Of a stretch of 64,000 nucleotides of DNA, positions 59,957 to 64,000 are shown in pieces. The translations under genes and the position numbers were made by a program. This DNA is from Pseudalkalibacillus hwajinpoensis. Lineage in GTDB: Bacteria; Bacillota; Bacilli; Bacillales; Guptibacillaceae. The stretch covers positions 2,790,001 through 2,854,000 of the forward strand of contig NZ_CP156674.1 in assembly GCF_039851965.1 (NCBI RefSeq), written 5' to 3'. A model generated the notes under the pieces. The model was not told where the DNA came from. It ran no database searches and saw nothing but the letters and a program-made list of their open reading frames with translations. How positions within the stretch are numbered: the stretch's first letter is position 1; each line of letters opens with the position of its first letter.

Positions 59957-60805
59957 ATGAAAACAGTTGCTATTGTAACAGATAGTACCGCGTATATACC
60001 TGAAGAAATGCTGAATGAATATGACATTACCATGATTCCCCTTAGCGTCATTTTTGGAAATGAAACGTACCTGGAAGAAAAAGAAATAAAAGCAGATGAC
60101 TTTTTTGAGAAAATTAAGCAGGAGGATGAACTGCCAAAAACATCGCAGCCTTCAATTGGAAGTTTTATTGAGGCTTTTGAGAAGCTATCGAAATCGCACG
60201 ATGAGATCATCACAATTACGTTATCAAGTGGCGTTAGTGGGACGTATCAATCGGCTTATTCCGCAGGATCGATGGTAGAAGAAGCAAATGTCCATGTATT
60301 TGATTCTGAAATTAGTTGTATGATGCAGGGCTTTTATGTCATTGAGGCTGCCCGTATGGCACTTGAAGGTTACAGCGGAGAGCGAATACTAGAAAGACTT
60401 CATGATATTAAAAGCCAGGGAACAAATGCTTATTTCCTTGTTAATGATTTAAGTAACCTTCACAGGGGAGGACGTATAAATGCCGCACAGCTCGTGGTAG
60501 GAAACCTTCTTCAAATCAAACCGGTTTTAACATTTGAGGACAAGAAAATCGTACCTTATGAAAAGATTAGAACAAGAAAAAAGGCACTGACTAAAATTCT
60601 TTCATTATTTGATGAGGCAGCAAAGCATGACGTTCCTATTAAAGCAACGGTCATTTATGCTACCAATAAAGAAGAAGCTGAAGCTTTAAAGGAAGATCTG
60701 GAGAAAAAGTATCCCAATGTTGAAGTTATTTTAAGTTATTTTGGTCCAGTGATTGCAACTCATCTTGGTGAGGGTGCCCTTGGACTTGGCTGGTATCGCC
60801 CATGA
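59957..60805 (+). CDS. degV: DegV family fatty-acid-binding protein
   Basis: A 282-residue DegV/FakB-type protein. VAIVTDSTAYIPEEML, TSQPSIGSFIEAFEKL, TITLSSGVSGTYQSA and LVNDLSNLHRGGRI are the family blocks. Members bind a fatty acid for phosphorylation by FakA. GAAAAGAGG precedes the ATG at 59957. It lies directly before comFA, as in B. subtilis. Confidence 0.93.
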   Translation: MKTVAIVTDSTAYIPEEMLNEYDITMIPLSVIFGNETYLEEKEIKADDFFEKIKQEDELPKTSQPSIGSFIEAFEKLSKSHDEIITITLSSGVSGTYQSAYSAGSMVEEANVHVFDSEISCMMQGFYVIEAARMALEGYSGERILERLHDIKSQGTNAYFLVNDLSNLHRGGRINAAQLVVGNLLQIKPVLTFEDKKIVPYEKIRTRKKALTKILSLFDEAAKHDVPIKATVIYATNKEEAEALKEDLEKKYPNVEVILSYFGPVIATHLGEGALGLGWYRP

Positions 60806-60830
60806 GTAACGTTGAATTGGAAGCAGATCG

Positions 60831-62330
60831 ATGAGGTTTGCTTCCTGTTTAATAAATGGTCAGCATGTACTTGTTCCTGAATCACTCTCTGAACCTAATA
60901 CGTTACGCTATTATCCAATCAGTCATTTCTCTTCGATTCCAGCGCAAGTGGTTAATACCTCTTTCCAACCAACCTCCACTCTTATTAACCACCTTATTGG
61001 TAGACATCTTCTATTAGAGGAAATTCCATTTTCACTGCAAACTCTTCACGATCACTACTTGAATGGGCATATTCAACTTGAAGCGGGGATCCAGAACATG
61101 GATGGCAATCTAACCTGCAGGAGATGTGGGAATAATCATTTGTTTTCAAGCTATTCTTGTTCGCGGTGCGGTGAATATAACTGTCACTACTGCAGGCACT
61201 GTATTATGATGGGACGCGTTAGTTCGTGTTCAGCCCTTTATCATGCTCCAACTTCATTTCATCCAGTTAACTCCTCTCCACTTCTAGAGTGGAACGGAAC
61301 TTTGTCAGCAGGACAAATAGAAGCATCAAATGCAGTTGCTACTACCATCAAACAGAATAACGAACTGTTAGTTTGGGCTGTATGTGGAAGCGGGAAAACA
61401 GAAGTGCTGTTTCGTGGATTGGAAGAAGCTCTTTCCTGTAATCAAACGATCTGCATTGCCACACCACGTACAGATGTAGTTCGTGAACTTGTTCCCCGTT
61501 TGGAAAAAGTTTTTCCGGTAACTCCCATATCCGCCCTTTATTCCGGAAGTACCTCGTCTTCTTCCAGGTTTATAGTTTCTACAACCCATCAATTATTACG
61601 CTACAAACAATACTTTGACGTGATGATTATCGATGAAGTAGATGCTTTTCCTTATACCTTCGATCCTGCGCTTCAATATGCTGTGAATAAATCGAGAAAA
61701 CGAGCGAGTTCTCTCATCTATCTAACCGCAACTCCTTCCCAATTTTTCCTGAAACGTATCGATCAGCAGAGCCTTAGTGTAGTCAGAATTCCAGCTAGAT
61801 TTAATGGTTTTCCACTTCCTATGCCTTCATTCACATGGATTGGAAACTGGAGAAAGAAAATGAATAAAAGACAAATGGCCAAACCCATTGTTGAATGGAT
61901 AAATAAGCAAATATCTGCAGAAAAGCCAGTGCTGCTTTTTATGCCTTCGATCACTACGTTAGAAAGCGCGAAAGCTTTGTTGGAGGCAGTAGATATCCAA
62001 TGCGAGGCGGTTCATTCTGAGGATCCAGATCGTGCTGATAAGGTTCTTCGTTTTAGAAGAAAAGAGATACCCATTCTTCTTACTACAACGATATTGGAAA
62101 GAGGGGTTCCGATTGAGAACGTTTCTGTCGGAGTAGTAGGAGCTGAAGATCATGTATATACAGAAAATGCTTTAGTACAAATTGCAGGGAGGGCGGGAAG
62201 AAGTGCTGAATTTCCGGATGGAGATGTCACGTTCTTTCATTATGGAAAAACCAATGCAATGGTAGCGGCTGTTCGACAAATTGAGCGTATGAATGACGAG
62301 GCAGGTGAACGTGAATGGCTCAAAGTCTAA
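60831..62330 (+). CDS. comFA: Late competence helicase ComFA
   Basis: A 499-residue DEAD-box-like ATPase that helps draw single-stranded DNA through the competence channel. A zinc-binding region uses Cys96, 99, 110, 113 and a further CxxCRHC set (118-124). Walker A is AVCGSGKTEVLF (about residue 184), the DEAD-like box IIDEVDAFP, motif III LTATPSQ, and motif VI AGRAGRSAEF. It is slightly longer than B. subtilis ComFA and all helicase motifs are intact. The ribosome binding site (GGAAG) is weak. It overlaps the disrupted comFC by 16 nt. Confidence 0.93.
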   Translation: MRFASCLINGQHVLVPESLSEPNTLRYYPISHFSSIPAQVVNTSFQPTSTLINHLIGRHLLLEEIPFSLQTLHDHYLNGHIQLEAGIQNMDGNLTCRRCGNNHLFSSYSCSRCGEYNCHYCRHCIMMGRVSSCSALYHAPTSFHPVNSSPLLEWNGTLSAGQIEASNAVATTIKQNNELLVWAVCGSGKTEVLFRGLEEALSCNQTICIATPRTDVVRELVPRLEKVFPVTPISALYSGSTSSSSRFIVSTTHQLLRYKQYFDVMIIDEVDAFPYTFDPALQYAVNKSRKRASSLIYLTATPSQFFLKRIDQQSLSVVRIPARFNGFPLPMPSFTWIGNWRKKMNKRQMAKPIVEWINKQISAEKPVLLFMPSITTLESAKALLEAVDIQCEAVHSEDPDRADKVLRFRRKEIPILLTTTILERGVPIENVSVGVVGAEDHVYTENALVQIAGRAGRSAEFPDGDVTFFHYGKTNAMVAAVRQIERMNDEAGEREWLKV

Positions 62331-63034
62331 TCTGTGTTTGGTGTAGGGGAGAGTTAGGGCGAACGACTTAATGGAGGAATATACTTCAAATAGAAAAAAG
62401 TCATACAGCATGTAATCCATGTCGGGAAAAGCTTACTCTAATTTCAGGTCCAATCTGCTTGAAGTGCGATCGTCCGTTAGAGAAGTTGGATGAAAACTAT
62501 ATTGAAGATCGTCATTGTTCCGACTGCTTACGATGGATAAAAAAAGGGAAGGGAGCCGTCCTTATTCAGAATCGCTCTTTCTATGAATTTAATGCTTTTA
62601 TGAAAGGGGTATTTGCGCTTTATAAATTTCGGGGAGATGTAGAGGCTGGAAGAGTATTTTCACATATGTTTAACAAAGAAATTGCACGATCATATCACCA
62701 TGTAGACCGTGTGATTCCGATACCACTAAGCGAGGAGCGGCTTTACGAGAGAGGGTTTAATCAATGCTCCGTCTGGATTGAGGGTTTTGGGTATGAGCAG
62801 GGGGACTTTCATAGGATTAAACATGAAGAAAAATAAAGCAAAAAGTCTAGAGAAGAGCGCATTAACCGTGATGAAGACATGTTCTATGTAAGTTCCAAGA
62901 CGTTTATTAGTAATCAAAAAATTCTCCTAATCGATGATTTGTATACGACTGGAACGACTTTATATTACGCTGCGTTAGCCTTAAAGAATGCTGGTGCTGC
63001 AGAAGTTTATTCGTTAACTCTTTGTCGTGGTTAA
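62315..63034 (+). pseudogene. comFC: Late competence protein ComFC, interrupted by two stop codons
   Basis: One continuous frame from the ATG at 62315 to TAA at 63032-63034 (240 codons) encodes a ComFC-like phosphoribosyltransferase-fold protein, broken by in-frame TAA at 62369-62371 and 62834-62836. Before the first stop the start of the zinc motif (CVWC) is seen; after it WRNILQ, CNPCREKL and CLKCDRP; after the second SKKSREER and the PRPP-type loop ILLIDDLYTTGTTL, ending LTLCRG. The second stop stands where homologues read K-Q-S-K-K, so CAA to TAA is likely. An in-frame ATG between the stops has no clear ribosome binding site. A sequencing error is possible but would need two events. Confidence 0.85.
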
Positions 63035-63175
63035 ACACCGTGTCGAAAACTTTTTAGGAAAACGCCTTCATTCGAGTTAAATCAACAAAAATATCCCTTT
63101 GACAGTCCCTTGAAACCGTTTTATAGTAATGACATGGCAATGCCATGAAGATTTTCGAAGGGAATGTTGAACAAG

Positions 63176-63376
63176 ATGCAGGGAAAAGTAAAATGGTTTA
63201 ACAATGAAAAAGGTTTCGGATTTATTGAGAGAGAAGATGGGGACGACGTATTCGTTCACTTTTCTGCAATCAGCGGTGAAGGATTCAAGTCTCTAGAAGA
63301 AGGCCAGACTGTTGAATTTGAAATTGTTGATGGCGCGCGCGGACCACAGGCCGCTAACGTAGAAAAAGTATCCTAA
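63176..63376 (+). CDS. csp: Cold-shock protein (CspA/CspB family)
   Basis: A 66-residue cold-shock domain protein, a single-strand nucleic-acid-binding beta-barrel. RNP1 is KGFGFIE and RNP2 is VFVHFSAI; the end GPQAANVEKV is typical. It resembles B. subtilis CspB closely in length and sequence. The ATG at 63176 is chosen by family; an in-frame ATG at 63164 touches the GAAGGGA ribosome binding site. It occupies the place where flagellar genes lie in B. subtilis. Confidence 0.93.
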   Translation: MQGKVKWFNNEKGFGFIEREDGDDVFVHFSAISGEGFKSLEEGQTVEFEIVDGARGPQAANVEKVS

Positions 63377-63392
63377 TTTAAATCCAACTCTG

Positions 63393-63418
63393 AAGCTCCC
63401 ATTTATGGGGGCTTTTTA
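63393..63418 (+). terminator. Intrinsic terminator of the cold-shock gene
   Basis: AAGCTCCCAT and ATGGGGGCTT pair (one G-U) around a two-base turn and run into TTTTT. Confidence 0.8.
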
Positions 63419-63576
63419 TTTTGAGTCAGGATCTTTTAGTTTGAATCGCCACCAAAAACTGCACTTTAATTATTACAATCGTTCAATAAAAGGTAATACC
63501 TATAAAAAATGTATTTTTTTGTCGTAAAAGAAGGTGATTTGTGAATTAAACGTAAAATAAATTATGATTTTTTAAA

Positions 63577-63603
63577 GTTTATAGAGGGTAACGGGAAGGG
63601 TAT
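63577..63603 (+). promoter_or_regulatory. Probable sigma-B-type promoter of hpf
   Basis: GTTTAT at 63577-63582 and GGGTAT at 63598-63603 are separated by 15 bp, close to the general-stress consensus GTTTAA/GGGWAW. The hpf (yvyD) gene of B. subtilis is under sigma-B and sigma-H control. Confidence 0.55.
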
Positions 63604-63643
63604 AAAGAATAATATAGTTATAGCATGGAAGGAGGAGTGCCAC

Positions 63644-64000
63644 ATGATGAATTTCAACATCCGTGGTGAAAACATTAAAGTTACACCTGCAATGCGAGAA
63701 TATACTGAGAAGAAGGTAAGTAAACTTGAAAGGTATTTCGATACTCCACCTAATTCTGATGTTCATGTAAATATGAAGGTATACAACGATCAGCAAATGA
63801 TCGAAGTAACAATTCCAATGCCAAACCTTCTATTAAGAGCTGAAGAAGAGCATCAAGATATGTATGCAGCAATTGATTTAGTTGTTGAAAAGCTAGAACG
63901 ACAAATTCGAAAGCATAAAACGAAAGTGAACCGCAAATTCCGTCAGGAAGGTAGCGTTAAATATATGTTCCGCGATGAACTTAGTCCAACAACCACAAGC
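63644..64000 (+). CDS. hpf: Ribosome hibernation promoting factor (partial)
   Basis: The first 119 codons of a long-form HPF gene, cut off by the window end. The N-terminal S30AE domain starts MMNFNIRGENIKVTPAMREY and includes YTEKKVSKLERYF and YAAIDLVVEKLERQIRKHK. The long-form C-terminal dimerisation domain would lie beyond. It pairs two ribosomes into inactive 100S particles in stationary phase. AAGGAGGAG precedes the ATG at 63644 (63647 also possible). Confidence 0.95.
   Translation, partial: MMNFNIRGENIKVTPAMREYTEKKVSKLERYFDTPPNSDVHVNMKVYNDQQMIEVTIPMPNLLLRAEEEHQDMYAAIDLVVEKLERQIRKHKTKVNRKFRQEGSVKYMFRDELSPTTTS

Noticed and set aside
1..64000. CRISPR arrays, tRNA or rRNA genes, prophage or insertion sequences
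   Set aside because: No regularly spaced direct repeats, no cloverleaf or rRNA-like sequence and no transposase, integrase or phage genes were seen.

Overview
The window looks like chromosomal DNA of a low-GC, endospore-forming Bacillaceae bacterium. The evidence is Gram-positive ribosome binding sites with occasional TTG/GTG starts, a DegS-DegU / YvyE / LytR / TagO / DegV / ComFA neighbourhood laid out much as in Bacillus, CcpA-type cre sites, VanZ-like proteins and an RRNPP-type peptide receptor. I cannot name the species from the sequence. No rRNA, tRNA, prophage, insertion sequence or CRISPR array was seen.

Layout. 1-4.3 kb: tail of an AraC-type regulator, a DUF218 protein and a carbohydrate ABC importer without its own ATPase. 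4.4-7.7 kb: a three-gene unit of circularly permuted ATP-grasp, alpha-E and transglutaminase-like proteins. 8-11.6 kb: a formate-dehydrogenase-like molybdoenzyme with a DUF1641 partner. 11.6-15 kb: a VanZ-like protein, a UDP-glucose dehydrogenase, small proteins, and a minus-strand cyclic-di-GMP-I (GEMM) riboswitch in front of a 45-residue membrane peptide. 15.2-19.2 kb: histidine utilisation operon hutU-hutI-hutG. A paralogue of the 45-residue peptide sits on its other side. 19.8-25.7 kb: SRPBCC and VanZ-like proteins, a SpoIID/LytB protein with CWB2 repeats, an oxidoreductase and a HAD phosphatase. 25.8-27.3 kb: an NprR-like HTH-TPR receptor followed by a 45-residue secreted pro-peptide carrying the tandem heptapeptides HDRFPDS and HDRVPDS, a probable quorum-sensing pair.

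27.8-39.4 kb: two subtilisin-like proteases and an amidase, each with CWB2 wall-binding repeats, mixed with an SGNH-like protein, MnaA and a lipoprotein. 39.6-55.7 kb: a wall- or surface-glycan cluster with a TagGH/Wzm-Wzt type exporter, two UDP-sugar dehydrogenases, several glycosyltransferases including two unusual fusions, an LCP ligase and TagO. Its likely job is to build, export and attach an anionic secondary wall polymer, which may be what the CWB2 proteins bind.

55.9-64 kb: YvyE, DegS-DegU, an NlpC/P60 hydrolase, DegV, ComFA, a comFC reading frame broken by two in-frame stop codons, a cold-shock protein and the start of hpf. The flagellar genes that separate comF from hpf in B. subtilis are absent here.

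A dispersed non-coding repeat, about 150 bp when complete, with two hairpins and a conserved tail GATGGAAGTTTCACTTTAT, occurs in intergenic gaps at seven places in various states of decay.
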